From: Chlorokybus atmophyticus
Lineage: Eukaryota; Streptophyta; Chlorokybophyceae; Chlorokybales; Chlorokybaceae
Direction: 5' to 3'
DNA length: 32,066 nt
NCBI GenBank assembly: GCA_009103225.1
Contig: RHPI01000560.1
Location: 66,209-98,274, forward strand
A program made the position numbers and the translations under genes. The notes beneath the pieces were generated by a model that saw only the letters and a program-made list of their open reading frames with translations, ran no database searches and was not told the DNA's origin. Shown one piece after another: positions 22,410-31,730 of this stretch (positions are counted from its first letter, which is position 1; every line of letters begins with the position of its first letter).

Positions 22410-22563
22410 AGGTTAAGTGCTTCTTGGGCATTGTCATTGACATGGATATGCGATCTGCCATGATTAGTCAGAGCAGATGGTTTGCCGAGTTGTGGACAAG
22501 TTTGGGTTGCAAGAGGCCAACGTTAAGGCTACACCCTTGGCGGTATAAGTCTCACTCGTAAAG
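22410..22563 (+). pseudogene. E4 reverse transcriptase, middle piece
   Basis: KCFLGIVIDMDMRSAMISQS and LGCKRPTLRLHPW match E2 (YFLSIVIDMNRRTRSAKISQ; LGCK). This resumes where the 9211-9950 piece stops (KAFDVSATLE). It is cut again at about 22563. Confidence 0.75.
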
Positions 22564-24054
22564 CACCGGTAGATATGGCCCCCCAAAAGTACGGCCTTGC
22601 CCACAACTTAAGTGGAGATCCAGCTATCATTTAATTAAGGATCCACATGTAAGCAACATATCGATTTTGCACTTGTTCTTGCTGCAGCTACAACTAAGTT
22701 TGGTATCCAGCTGACATTAAGGGAAAAGTAGTTGGTGTGCAATAAGTTTGATTACCGTCTTTTTTTGAATTTAATTATGGCCACAATCTATACTTATTTA
22801 TAAATAAATCATGTATTAGGGGATCAATTTTAATGTGTGATCGAACCATAAATGTTATGGCCGCAGTTCGCATAACCACAAAGTTGTATAGCAGGGAAGC
22901 TCGCTGCTCCATCGCGGAGGTGCGAACCTTCACGGACGAACTTGCCAGAATTGCAAACAGCAACCTACGACCTAAGCACTGATCGACTAGACTACGACGA
23001 CACGAGACACTTCGCACCGCGTTTGTAAAATTATATCCTTTACAGCGGCTGCTTCAATTGTCTCACATGCCGCAACACATGCATGCCAGGTGTATTGCAT
23101 TCATGTATTACTGGTACGCAATGCACGTACCAACATCTGCATACAACAGCATTAGGCTACCCAAATCGGTAAACGATACTGACAGGTGTATATATATATA
23201 TATATGTATGTAAACATATTATTGATTTTAACACATTATAGTTATCTATAACACATAAATAGATATACATATATGTTGTAAGATACATAGTAAAGTACCA
23301 TTGTCACAATAATAATATACATAATCATGCATCCTAAACCAATTTGGACACCTAGATTAACAGCTAGGCACGGGTAGGTGTTTTTAGATAAGTTATCCGC
23401 TTGCGGGTGGCCTGGGGATTTAAACCTAGCTTAGCGGCGCCAAATGTCCAACCACATTGTTGATTGTCGGGCAAGCTGTTGCCATAAACTCCCTTTGTCA
23501 CCTACCAAGTCGCGCCGGTGCATCTATATTAATAGAGTGGCTGCGTGATCATTAATCACATTGTTAAGGTAGGCTGCGGGCACGCGGGTACTTGAACCGG
23601 CGATGTATTGATGATCAGGCTGCAAAGGATTGAGACAATTGTAATATTGCGGTGTGACGGCCGACGTTATAGCTTTATAATGGCTAGATCCATGCGTCAT
23701 TGACGGAACCAGTCAAGTACATGACAAAGTTAACGGCTATTATTCCAACCTTAAGGCATTGTAATGTAACCACTGTGTCCCCAACGGCGTCATGGAGGTG
23801 GTCAACATTTGCATAAACATCCGTACAGGTCTTTGTCATGATCATATCTGTTGATAATCCTAACGCCCGGTTCCTAACGTTGTTAGAAATCTGGTACACT
23901 AAGTGCGACCGGCCGATGGCCGTTTGTGACAAGCACTAACTTATATAAGAATCTAGCCATTTTGTAGTTAGGGATCTTGCGAATCCCTAGCGAAATTCGC
24001 GCTAGATCTGTAATAAAGTTAGGGATCCGGCCAGACTTACCGAAACCCATTTCC
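22564..24054. other. AT-rich 1.49-kb insertion in E4 RT
   Basis: Composition changes sharply to AT-rich (for example (TA)n at about 23188-23205 and an ATATACATATATG region). There are no long open frames. E4 RT resumes exactly on the far side. ACTCGTAAAG (22554-22563) and ACTGTGAAG (24055-24063) may be a decayed 9-10-bp target duplication. No clear terminal inverted repeats were found. Two minus-strand stretches (about 23420-23480 and 23580-23640) look faintly like tRNA-derived B boxes. Confidence 0.5.
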
Positions 24055-24780
24055 ACTGTGAAGTCTGAGAGTGAGGCAGATCTGCTGAACAAGACTCAAT
24101 ACTCCTACAATACTTTGGTGAGGAGACTTTTCTACTAATTGGTCAGTACCAGGTTTGACATTTCCCATGCCGTGGGAATCTTGGCTAAATACATGTCTGC
24201 ACCTACTGTGGAGCACTGGAGGGCTGCAAAGGCGTGCATGCGCTATGTGGCTAGAACCTTCAGTATTGGCACTACATTTGGTGGAGGACCTACAGGTCTG
24301 AAGGGCTACTGCGATGCAGACTATGCAGGAGACTTAGACTCCAAGAAGTCTACCACGGGCTACACATTCTTGTCGAATGGTGGAGTCATCAGCTGGAGCA
24401 GCAAGCTTCAGCCCACTGTGGCAGTGTTTACAGCAGAGGCGGAGTACATGGCTGCATCCCGCGCAATCAAGGAAGGGCGTTGATTGCGCAAGCTGATTGT
24501 TGACTTGGGTCTGAACCGGACTGTCATTCTGATAAACTGCGACAACCAAAGGGCTATACGGCTCTTGAAGCACCCCATTGCTTCAGATGGGTCCAAGCAT
24601 ATTGATGTCCGACATCAAGTTATGCATGAGTCATGCATTACTTTGTGCGGGAGCGCGTGGCGCGTGGAGAGGTGGAGTTCCTCTATTGCAAAACCGAAGA
24701 CATGCTGGCAAACTTCCTAACAAAAGCTTTAACCCCTGTCAAGTTCCAGACCTGCTGTAAGGGTCTAGGCATCCACTAAG
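24055..24780 (+). pseudogene. E4 RT end and RNase H
   Basis: KSESEADLLNKTQYSYNTLV, then FDISHAVGILAKYMSAPTVE, ARTFSIGTTFGGGPTG, CDADYAGDLDSKKSTTGYTF, GGVISWSSKLQPTVAVFTAE, AEYMAAS, then after a TGA at 24481 LRKLIVDLGLNRTVILINCD, IRLLKHPIASDGSKHIDV and MLANFLTKALTPVKFQTCC in shifted frames. This is a well preserved RNase H with its acidic residues, broken by the stop and by an indel near 24620. Confidence 0.87.
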
Positions 24781-24795
24781 CTGCCTGCATGGGAG

Positions 24796-25173
24796 TGTTG
24801 AAGTTTAGGCTTTGGTTTAGCCGTCCTTAGACTCCAGACCAGTCATGTTTTGTCAGGATCTGACAGTTCTGACTCTAACCGTTTAGAACTATTTTAGGGT
24901 CTGATATCTCTTAGACCCGCCTTGTATACCATCCTGAGCTTGTATATCGAGTTCTTGGTAGTTGTGACCGTTATTGGGTATTAGGGGACGCCCACACACG
25001 TTCAACATGGTTCACTTTGCTTGTGCTTGAGTATGGTGGCGGCAGTAGCCTTGCCCTGAGCGTGGTCTAGACTGGTTGGGTCTGGCGTGGTCTAATCTGG
25101 TCTTTGTTGCTTGCACAGACGGTTTGAGGGTGTTGTGTTGCGTGTCTACGCTTAGGAAGCTTGCATCTCAACA
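24796..25173 (+). repeat. LTR2 copy (3' LTR of E4)
   Basis: 378 bp, TGTTGAAGTTTAGG to GCATCTCAACA, immediately after the polypurine-like CTGCATGGGAG. It is inverted relative to, and homologous with, 12839-13257 and 18148-18618. It marks the right edge of the nested block. Confidence 0.85.
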
Positions 25174-25398
25174 GGCTGTTGTTAGGCTGTTGTCACATCA
25201 TGTGATCATCAACAGTCGCCAATGCCATTGAACATGCTTTGACAGTTGTCAATGGATTGTAGGCTATCTTTGCTGACAATCATCAATGCTTTGCATTGTT
25301 GAATGTCTGCAGTATTTATAGTTGTCAATGCGGTTTATTGACTTTGACATGACAGTCGCCAACAGCCTGTACTGACCTTTTTTCTGTTTCCTATGCAG

Positions 25399-25820
25399 GC
25401 TGCTGGGGCGATATTTGACTGTGAAGATAAAGAAGCCGCCGCCATGGACTTGCAGATTGCAGCGACGATTGTATGCAACATCAAGCCCAACGCCCCCACC
25501 AGAGAGGAGGCAATGGACATGTATGAGTACTACCACCACATCGAGAACGCGCTGTTGCCCAATGATCACCACCGGTTTACATTCAAGGACCCCGACAGAA
25601 CGGAGTGTGTGCCAGATGAGCTGATTTTGCGAGCCATTGTTTGCTTTGCTGCAAGTAAAAAGTGGTCGGTGGCGAACAAATATGTTGAAGGAGGGTGCGA
25701 GTGGGGATCCAATCGCAAACTACTAGGTATGCATACTTCATTACAGCAAGTTGAGGACGGTCCTTTGCTAGTTTACAAGTGATGACTTGGTACAATGCAG
25801 GGCTTCTAAGCGAGGCATAG
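25399..25820 (+). CDS. Unrecognised gene fragment, two exons
   Basis: The first exon, 25399-25726, follows a pyrimidine-rich acceptor (CTATGCAG) and ends at a GTATGC donor. It encodes about 109 residues including DLQIAATIVCNIKPNAPTRE, MDMYEYYHHIENALLPND, RFTFKDPDRTECVPDELIL and FAASKKWSVANKYVEGG. Intron 25727-25800 ends in AATGCAG. In the spliced frame the second exon stops at 25818-25820. In the next frame it stays open to a GTGGGT donor at 25881 (KRGIEEKAFPAQEAVDATAL), so a frameshift is possible. I know no family match. The charged, mixed composition and splice borders suggest a real gene whose 5' exons were cut off by, or lie beyond, the retroelement at 25173. Confidence 0.5.
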
Positions 25821-25834
25821 AAGAGAAAGCCTTT

Positions 25835-26072
25835 CCTGCCCAAGAGGCAGTGGATGCAACAGCCCTCGTCATCCTCTTAGGTGGGTGCATAGCTATGATA
25901 TGGTCAAGTTATGTATTGAAACATGTATGTATGTTGCAATGCTATACATTGCCAAATATATACATACATATGCCATACATATATGTTTCACTACATAACT
26001 TGACCATATCATAGCTATGCACCCACCTAGGAGGATGACAAGGGCTGTTGCATCCACTGCCTCTTGAGCAGG
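25835..26072. repeat. 99-bp inverted repeat copied from the exon-intron border
   Basis: The left arm, 25835-25933, and right arm, 25974-26072, are reverse complements with about 5 mismatches (about 95%). The loop is 40 bases. The left arm covers the last 46 bases of the putative second exon and the start of the next intron. A transcript through it would fold into a long near-perfect hairpin. Confidence 0.92.
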
Positions 26073-26436
26073 CTAGCATTGAAAGATACATACAAGAGTA
26101 CATTGTATGTGTCAATGCATTCTGTGTTGTGTAAGCAAATAACATTACAGATGATGTGCACTGTTTAACAAGCACGCGCTGAGTGTTTGCAAGAGGGGCT
26201 GTCGAGCAAGGTGTTGCGGGGGGCTTCACATTGGGGCTGAATCAACCACAGAGAGCACAAGTCTGGCTTCCAAGCGAAAGTGCTCGCAACACAACAGACT
26301 GCTGTTGTTAACTGCTCGTGTTAACCGCAGCGTGGAATGCATGTCAGAGACTGTAGGTACAGTTTCTACACTGGCTTGACACCGATGGGCTGTCGTATGA
26401 CAGTCTTTACAGCATTTTTGTGAATTGTATGCGTGG
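26073..26436. other. No feature recognised
   Basis: No gene is visible. Short frames lack motifs. TTGTGTAAGCAAATAACATT-type AT-rich spacer leads into the palindromic repeat. Confidence 0.4.
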
Positions 26437-27231
26437 CGGATTGTATGCACCAGGCATGGTGCATGCACCGGTGTTGAGACCGTGCATGCCTTCAATTGAT
26501 GTGACATCATGACAGACCATGCATGGTGCGTTGTATGTTAGGACCATGCATGGTGCCGCTTGTGGACCATGTATGCACAACAATGTCTGTGACCATGGAC
26601 CATCATGGTGCGATTGTCAACCGGACCATGTATGGTGCTTTGTATGGTAGGACCATACATGGTCGATCGTGGACCATGTATGCGCAACAATGTCCGTAAC
26701 CATGGACAATGCATGCTGTGACTGTTGACCAGATTAGCACCATACGTGGTCCATTGTGTCAGGAGGGCAGCGCACCATGCACGGCGTGTACAACGTTAGT
26801 CACAATTAAAGACTTCCGGTCCATAGCCATGTCCGGTCCATATCCACGTAATTGATAGTCGCACCATGGATCATGCATGGTGCGACTATCAATTACAAGA
26901 CATGTGGAATTAAGAAACCATGCCCAATCCACCATGCCAGGGGCATTGCACCATACATGGTCCTTACAACCTCAGACAAACAGGTCACCATACATTGTGC
27001 GACCCCGAAAAAACATGGCTTCATTCACTTAAACTTTAGACCATGCATAGTACGGCTGTCATTGACAGATGGACCATATATGGTCCACCAATTTCACTTA
27101 GCAAGAAAAAATGTTAATCCGAAACCACGGACCATTCCTGGTCCTTTGGCGTCAATCCATGTGCTTGCCTTAAGACCGCAACAACATGCACACCTGCTCG
27201 AACCTGTAGCGGCTAGAGGCAGACAGGGCAA
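26437..27231 (+). repeat. Palindrome-studded dispersed repeat, copy 2
   Basis: About 795 bp, collinear with 7111-7829. It starts CGGATTGTATGCAC and ends after CTGCTCGAACCTGTAG-GGC. It keeps several ACCATRYATGGT palindromes (for example near 26517, 26542, 26625, 26652, 26950 and 27072) while others have one mismatch. The extra length lies mostly around 26820-26870, where an inverted duplication adds a hairpin. The longest frame (26852-27331) is not conserved in copy 1. Confidence 0.85.
26848..26896. repeat. Inverted repeat, 21-bp perfect arms
   Basis: Arms 26848-26868 and 26876-26896 are exact reverse complements around a 7-base spacer. Copy 1 of the repeat has only the right-hand arm (about 7510-7533), so the left arm was gained in this copy or lost in the other. 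Confidence 0.92.
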
Positions 27232-28166
27232 TAACAACCAGCGAATATACACTGTGCAGTTGGTAATGCAAGTGAATCTTGCCCAGCACAGCTCCCCTAC
27301 TGTCTATGATAGTGAAGAAATGTGCGAATAGGCAATAGTGGGGTGAGGCACAACGGTTGATCTACTGGTAGTTGTAAAGGTATATAAGTTAAAAATGCTA
27401 ATGCATGTCATGCATTCCCAATACGATGATCTCGAATGAGCACAGAATAGTTTTCTCAAAGTTGGTGCTAAGTCGCTTTCAATGCTCTTGGTATGCACCT
27501 CAACCGTGATACTGTAGACACGCATGGCACAGTAGCGTACAGATTGCTGGTGTAGCGAGAGTATGGTCAGCTTCTAGCAGTATGGTAGCGCTGGGGCGGT
27601 TGCAATGTAGACGAGATGATGGCAGGCTTCTTAACATGCGTGCCTTGTGATCGTAACACCAACCCACTCTCACAACGTCCGCACTCCTACAGCAAGAACC
27701 ACTGCTATTGCCCAAAGTTCTAACAAGAGCATACACTTTCAAGAAAAGTGTTGCATTTAAAAGATAACATCGAGGTATGGAATTGATTGCATTTTCCCAC
27801 TAGCTAGTTGAGAATGCTAATTGGGTACTTCTACTACTGTTCAGTTACATGAACTGTAACTGCCGCATCTGTTCGTCTCCTTGCATCCGGCCCGTTGATT
27901 CGCGCGAGAAGTCCCTCGCGGCTCTTGAGTCGTCGATGTTGATTGTGGCTCACCCTAGTGTGGATTGGGTTCGGGCTCCGGTCTTATCAGCAGAGAAGGC
28001 AACACTGAACGGATTGGTTAGACAACCTGACCATGACCATAAGCATGTGCACTGATGTCACATAAGGCCTCACGGACTCGACCATAAAGACCAAGGTGGG
28101 TTCTCATTTCAAGTCCTTGGGCTTTTTTGGCTCATTATTACCCACTTCATGACAACTGATTAGTGC
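27232..28166. other. No feature recognised
   Basis: There are short frames on both strands without motifs. 27849-28055 (plus, 68 codons: NCRICSSPCIRPVDSREKSL) is somewhat coding-like but has no family match and no clear splice sites. Confidence 0.35.
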
Positions 28167-28592
28167 ATGATCGCGGCGGCGGATACCACCGGTATGGCGG
28201 GTGTCCAAAGGCGTTATACATGGCCAAGCAGGGCTGATGCGGGCACTGCCGTGAGTGCGGGTCTCATTGCAAGCGTGGCGGGGATGACACAAGCGGTCCT
28301 TCTTGTGTGTTGGGTACCGGTGGATGAGGATGATTACAATGACGAGAACATCCCCCTCCCTTCCCTGTACTGGACTCCTGCCCGCCGCCATGGCCGTCAG
28401 GTGCTGCACTTGTACCATAAAGGCGAGTGGGGCGACTGGGTGGGTCCCATATGGGAGCCCATAATTTGGGTGGGTGGTATACCACCCATGAAGTTACACG
28501 CTCAGGGTGATTACCCTGAGCGTTTAACTTGCATGAGACTCCAAGTTGATCATGCTGGAACTTGTACAACAGCAGCAGTTAGTTTAAGTTGA
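28167..28592 (+). CDS. Hypothetical ORF of 141 codons
   Basis: Starts MIAAADTTGMAGVQRRYTWP and includes a hydrophobic stretch (GLIASVAGMTQAVLLVCWVP), then DEDDYNDENIPLPSLYW and WVGPIWEPIIWVGGIPP. No family is recognised. Its last third overlaps three hairpins, and the WVGP-WEPI and GGIPP runs are by-products of palindromes there, which lowers the chance that it is a gene. No signal for transcription was seen. Confidence 0.25.
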   Translation: MIAAADTTGMAGVQRRYTWPSRADAGTAVSAGLIASVAGMTQAVLLVCWVPVDEDDYNDENIPLPSLYWTPARRHGRQVLHLYHKGEWGDWVGPIWEPIIWVGGIPPMKLHAQGDYPERLTCMRLQVDHAGTCTTAAVSLS

Positions 28593-28648
28593 CTTTGTGA
28601 AGAAATGTTCATGCTCACAGAGGTGTATTACACCTCATTGAGCATGAA
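28445..28648. repeat. Cluster of four hairpins
   Basis: 28445-28456 is a 12-bp perfect palindrome (TCCCATATGGGA). 28471-28488 is an 18-bp perfect palindrome (TGGGTGGTATACCACCCA). 28491-28508 and 28513-28530 form an 18-bp stem with one mismatch and loop GATT. 28608-28627 and 28629-28648 form a 20-bp stem with two mismatches. The first three are almost back-to-back. Confidence 0.9.
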
Positions 28649-29317
28649 TTGCTGTAATGTTGCCTGCAGAGGTTACAGACAGTTTCACAGCACCATGTTA
28701 GCATGTTGTGGAATGCCTTGGTTTATCTGCTGCGTAGCAAATCTATCTATAGGTGGCAAGTTTGTCTGATGAAGCAGTTTAATGGATATATGCATGTAGT
28801 AGCTGACATGCGCACATGCAACATGCCCATAAACATCTGTATGCCATAACACAATGCACATACAAAAGCCGAACGCTCAGTTTATGTTCTACAAACCTCA
28901 TCCCGAAAAACACTTCGCAGCAGCAATGTACCATTACAGTAGGAGCCAGAGATGGACAGAATATTAATAACATTGCTCGTCATTAATACTATCTTATGCA
29001 TTGTCTTGCATTTCCTCATAAAACAACGACTACCTACCGTAGGTGGCATTATATACTACCACAACTCTTTGTATGTCGATCATGCATACTCCAACGTCTA
29101 CCATAGCATGCGCCTCGTACTGTGCGCGAAGTTTGCTATCATTTGGTGCTGTTTGGTGCACGCAAGAAGAGGTTTACTACTACATACCATGGGACTTCAT
29201 CTTACCAGCGCCAGTTCCTGTTGATGTCACAACAGTGCAGCTGAGTTTATTGCCATCATCGCTCCTCTCTGAGGAGGAGGCTCCTGCATTGGAGGGAGCG
29301 ACACTCACCCGCGCATG
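28649..29317. other. Intergenic, downstream of gene D
   Basis: No gene is recognised. A plus frame at 28952-29224 has a hydrophobic start (ILITLLVINTILCIVLHFLI) but no other support. The 3' UTR of gene D should lie at the right end of this stretch. Confidence 0.35.
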
Positions 29318-29750
29318 TTACTCTTTACCCGCGCGCATGGTGCTGTAGCCCATTCTGGCCTGCTGCCTGGCCTTGCTGGTGGCGATCTTGCCCTGGATGA
29401 GGCTGCGGCGGTAGCTGCTGCTGCTGCTGCTGCCATAGCCACCAGGAATGGCCACCTTCTCCTCCTCCTCCTCCAGGGCCATCAGGGCTGGCATTCGTGC
29501 AGTGAAGTCCTCCACGCCAAAGATGTCTGCCACCTCTGCGCATGGCACAACATCCGCATGAGTGAGATGACATTCGTTGCAATTGTGAGTGCGTGTGACA
29601 TGTGACTATGTGCGCACGCACCATAGTCTGCTTCAGTGCCATAGAGGAGGCCTAAGCCGTGTTCGTTCGTGCCGTGGGTGACAGGCACGCCATTGCTGTC
29701 GTAGCGGATGCGCACGGTTTGCCCTGGACAAATTGACATGATCAGACACA

Positions 29751-29816
<66 letters not shown>

Positions 29817-29817
29817 N

Positions 29818-29904
<87 letters not shown>

Positions 29905-30770
29905 CTTACCAAGGACACCATGTGCGGACTCAGACAGGCCCATGGTACCACTAATGCCGAAGTTGACATGCACGGCCTCGAAAGCAACAGTCACTCTTAT
30001 GCCGAGGCTTTCCGCGCTGACAGTGACAGAGCTCTCCGACACAGTCACTACCACGCCGCCACTGATGATGTTGTGACCCTCCTCCAGACGCGTGCCGTTG
30101 TTCGCAAAGAACGCGCCACCATCGTTACCAAATGCCGACATTCCTCCCGCAATCTCACCCTTGTGCTGCACAGTGGGAAGGTACACATCAGGTCAACATG
30201 TGCACAGAGACCGCTGCAGCCCGTTCATGTGCGTGTGCGTCCGCGCCTGCTTGTAGCTGTGTGCATGCGCGCACACAGCTACAAGCAGGCGCATGACATG
30301 TGCGTGCCCGTGCGCGTGCGTATACACGACAGTGTTCGCGCACTGTGTGTGTGCGTGTGTACCTGGGCAATGAGGCGGATGGGGGTCTGGTCCGGTACGG
30401 GGATTTCCATGGCGATGTCGGTCATGTAGGTGTTGGCAGGGCGCGTGGGGATGCCGCCGGGTTCTGAAAAGTGCGCTGCAAGCCAGAAGCCCGTCTCCGG
30501 GTCGTACACCAGTGCATAGTTGCGCCCCTTGCCCTCCTCCGTTCTGCCCTCACCCTGTTCACCGTCCCAAGTCAGTGCACACAACAACAACGACAACAAT
30601 ACCAACAACAATGACGACGACAACGACAACGTCTGCAGACATGCCTGGAAGTTGAACTTCTGGGAGTTGAAGCCGGTGAAGTGCGGGTCCTGGCACCCGG
30701 AGGCGTCCGCCAGCATACAGGAGCAACTGCAATCACAGTCGAAGTGATCTATGCAAATCCCCGTCGGGAC
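29318..30770 (-). CDS. Gene D: root-cap/LEA-like secreted protein, 5' end lost
   Basis: Exons 30770-30645 (partial exon 1), 30554-30363, 30165-29910, 29723-29622 and 29535-29318 join in frame with no stop until the TAA at 29320-29318: 42 plus 192 codons. Visible parts: CDCSCSCMLADASGC, DPHFTGFNSQKFNFQ, RNYALVYDPETGFWLAAHFS, ANTYMTDIAMEIP, FFANNGTRLEEG, ISGGVVVTV, RVTVAFEAVHVNF, GLSESAHGVLG-QTVRIRYDSNG, LYGTEADY, then VADIFGVEDFTARM, an EEEEE run, GGYGSSSSSSYRRS and a basic tail. DP-F-G plus VDGVLGQTY-like motifs recall plant root-cap (PF06830-type) proteins; from memory, not searched. Intron borders: GC-AG first, then three GT-AG. The signal peptide and promoter are missing because the gene is joined head-to-head to copy C at 30770/30771, so expression as it stands is doubtful. 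Confidence 0.75.
29748..29900 (+). repeat. (CA)n(GA)n microsatellite in intron 3 of gene D
   Basis: About 10 CA units, then about 66 GA units with an N at 29817, inside intron 29909-29724. On the gene strand it is (CT)n(GT)n. The length is uncertain because of the N. Confidence 0.93.
30243..30292. repeat. Perfect 22-bp stem hairpin in intron 2 of gene D
   Basis: Arms 30243-30264 and 30271-30292 are exact reverse complements with a 6-base loop ATGCGC. The hairpin lies in the CA/TG-rich intron 30362-30166 and is absent from the equivalent introns of B and C. Confidence 0.93.
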
Positions 30771-31664
30771 GTAAGTTCTTGGGAACATGCAATGTCATCC
30801 CCAAGAAATGCACTTGCTCCTGTCCTTGCCCCGTAAAGTAGAAGAGTGCCGGCGGCGCCACCACCTCGGCGAGTGGCTGCGGGGACCCACTTGATCGGCT
30901 TCAACTCCCAAACGTTCAACTTCCAAGCACGTGTTCAGTTTGAGTTGGGTTGTTGTTGTTTCTGTTGTTGTCACACGGTGGTGGTGGTGGTGATGGTGGT
31001 GGTTGTCGTTGCTGCTGTTGTGCTGGTCGTTGTCGTTGTTGTTGTGTGTACTGACTTGGGACGATGAACAGGATGCTGGGATGACGGAGGAGGGCAAGGG
31101 CCACAACTATGCACTGGTGTACTATCGCGAGACGGGCTTCTGGCTTGCTGCGCACTTTTCCGAACCCGGCGGCATCCCCACGCGTCCCGCCAACACCTAC
31201 ATGACCGACATTGCCATTGAGATCCCCTGCACCGGACCAGTTCCCCATTCGCCTCATTGCTCAGGTACACGCACACATGCGCACGCACAAATGCACACAA
31301 TCGGACACATGCGCTCGCGCACTTAGGACACACGCACGCGCACGCACAAGCTGACTTGTGCACATGTCGTTGTGATGTGAACCTTTGGACTGTGCAGCAC
31401 AAGGGAGACATTGCGGGAGATATGCCGGCATTTATGATGGTGGCGTGTTCTTTGCGGACAATGGCACGCGTCTGGAAGGGGATGATATGATATGATATGA
31501 TATTGTCCTGAGTGGCGGCATAGTCGTGACCATGTGGGAGCAGTGGGCTGTTGTGAGGGTAGCGCGCCTCGGGCTGGCGATCACTGTCTCGTTCGAGGCA
31601 GCGCACGTCGACTTCGACATGAATGACGCCATGGGCCTGTCTGAGTCTGCGCATGGAGTCCTGG
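30771..31664 (+). pseudogene. Copy C: 5'-truncated pseudogene, close relative of copy B
   Basis: Exons: 30771-30926 (partial exon 1), 31072-31264 and 31398-31664; intron 3 runs past the window end. It shares with copy B the TAG after CPCPVK (30838-30840), the missing bases in the DPH motif, the extra base at the end of exon 2 and the loss of about 4 bases after MPAF. Its own lesion is a run of ATGAT/GATAT units at 31482-31502 that adds a stop. It keeps the GAG codon (GLSESAHGVLG) that B has lost. Intron 1 has a GC-type donor with CAA before it. Exons 4 and 5 are outside the window. Confidence 0.8.
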
Positions 31665-31730
31665 GTAAGGATGCCTACTCTGACTTTCAGTGTCATACCA
31701 AGCTGTTGCAACAAGTGTAGCATATGTTTG

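Larger units (their letters stand above)
8930..25173 (+). mobile_element. E4: outermost family-2 copia element, split by nested insertions
   Basis: Plus-strand pieces occur in collinear order: linker and RT at about 8995-9950, RT at 22410-22563, RT end plus RNase H at 24055-24780, and 3' LTR at 24796-25173. Compared with element E2, each piece resumes where the previous one stops. E3 (9951-22409) and an AT-rich insert (22564-24054) account for the gaps. The 5' half (gag, protease, integrase, 5' LTR) is missing; the LTR3-like repeat lies at the left edge. Confidence 0.75.

Noticed and set aside
23420-23640. tRNA genes on the minus strand
   Set aside because: GGTTTAAATCC and GGTTCAAGTACC resemble B boxes, but I could not build acceptor and anticodon stems. 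At most these are degenerate tRNA-derived repeats.
26852-27331. 159-codon ORF in the palindromic repeat
   Set aside because: The frame is not conserved in the sister copy at 7111-7829, which has shifts and stops in between.
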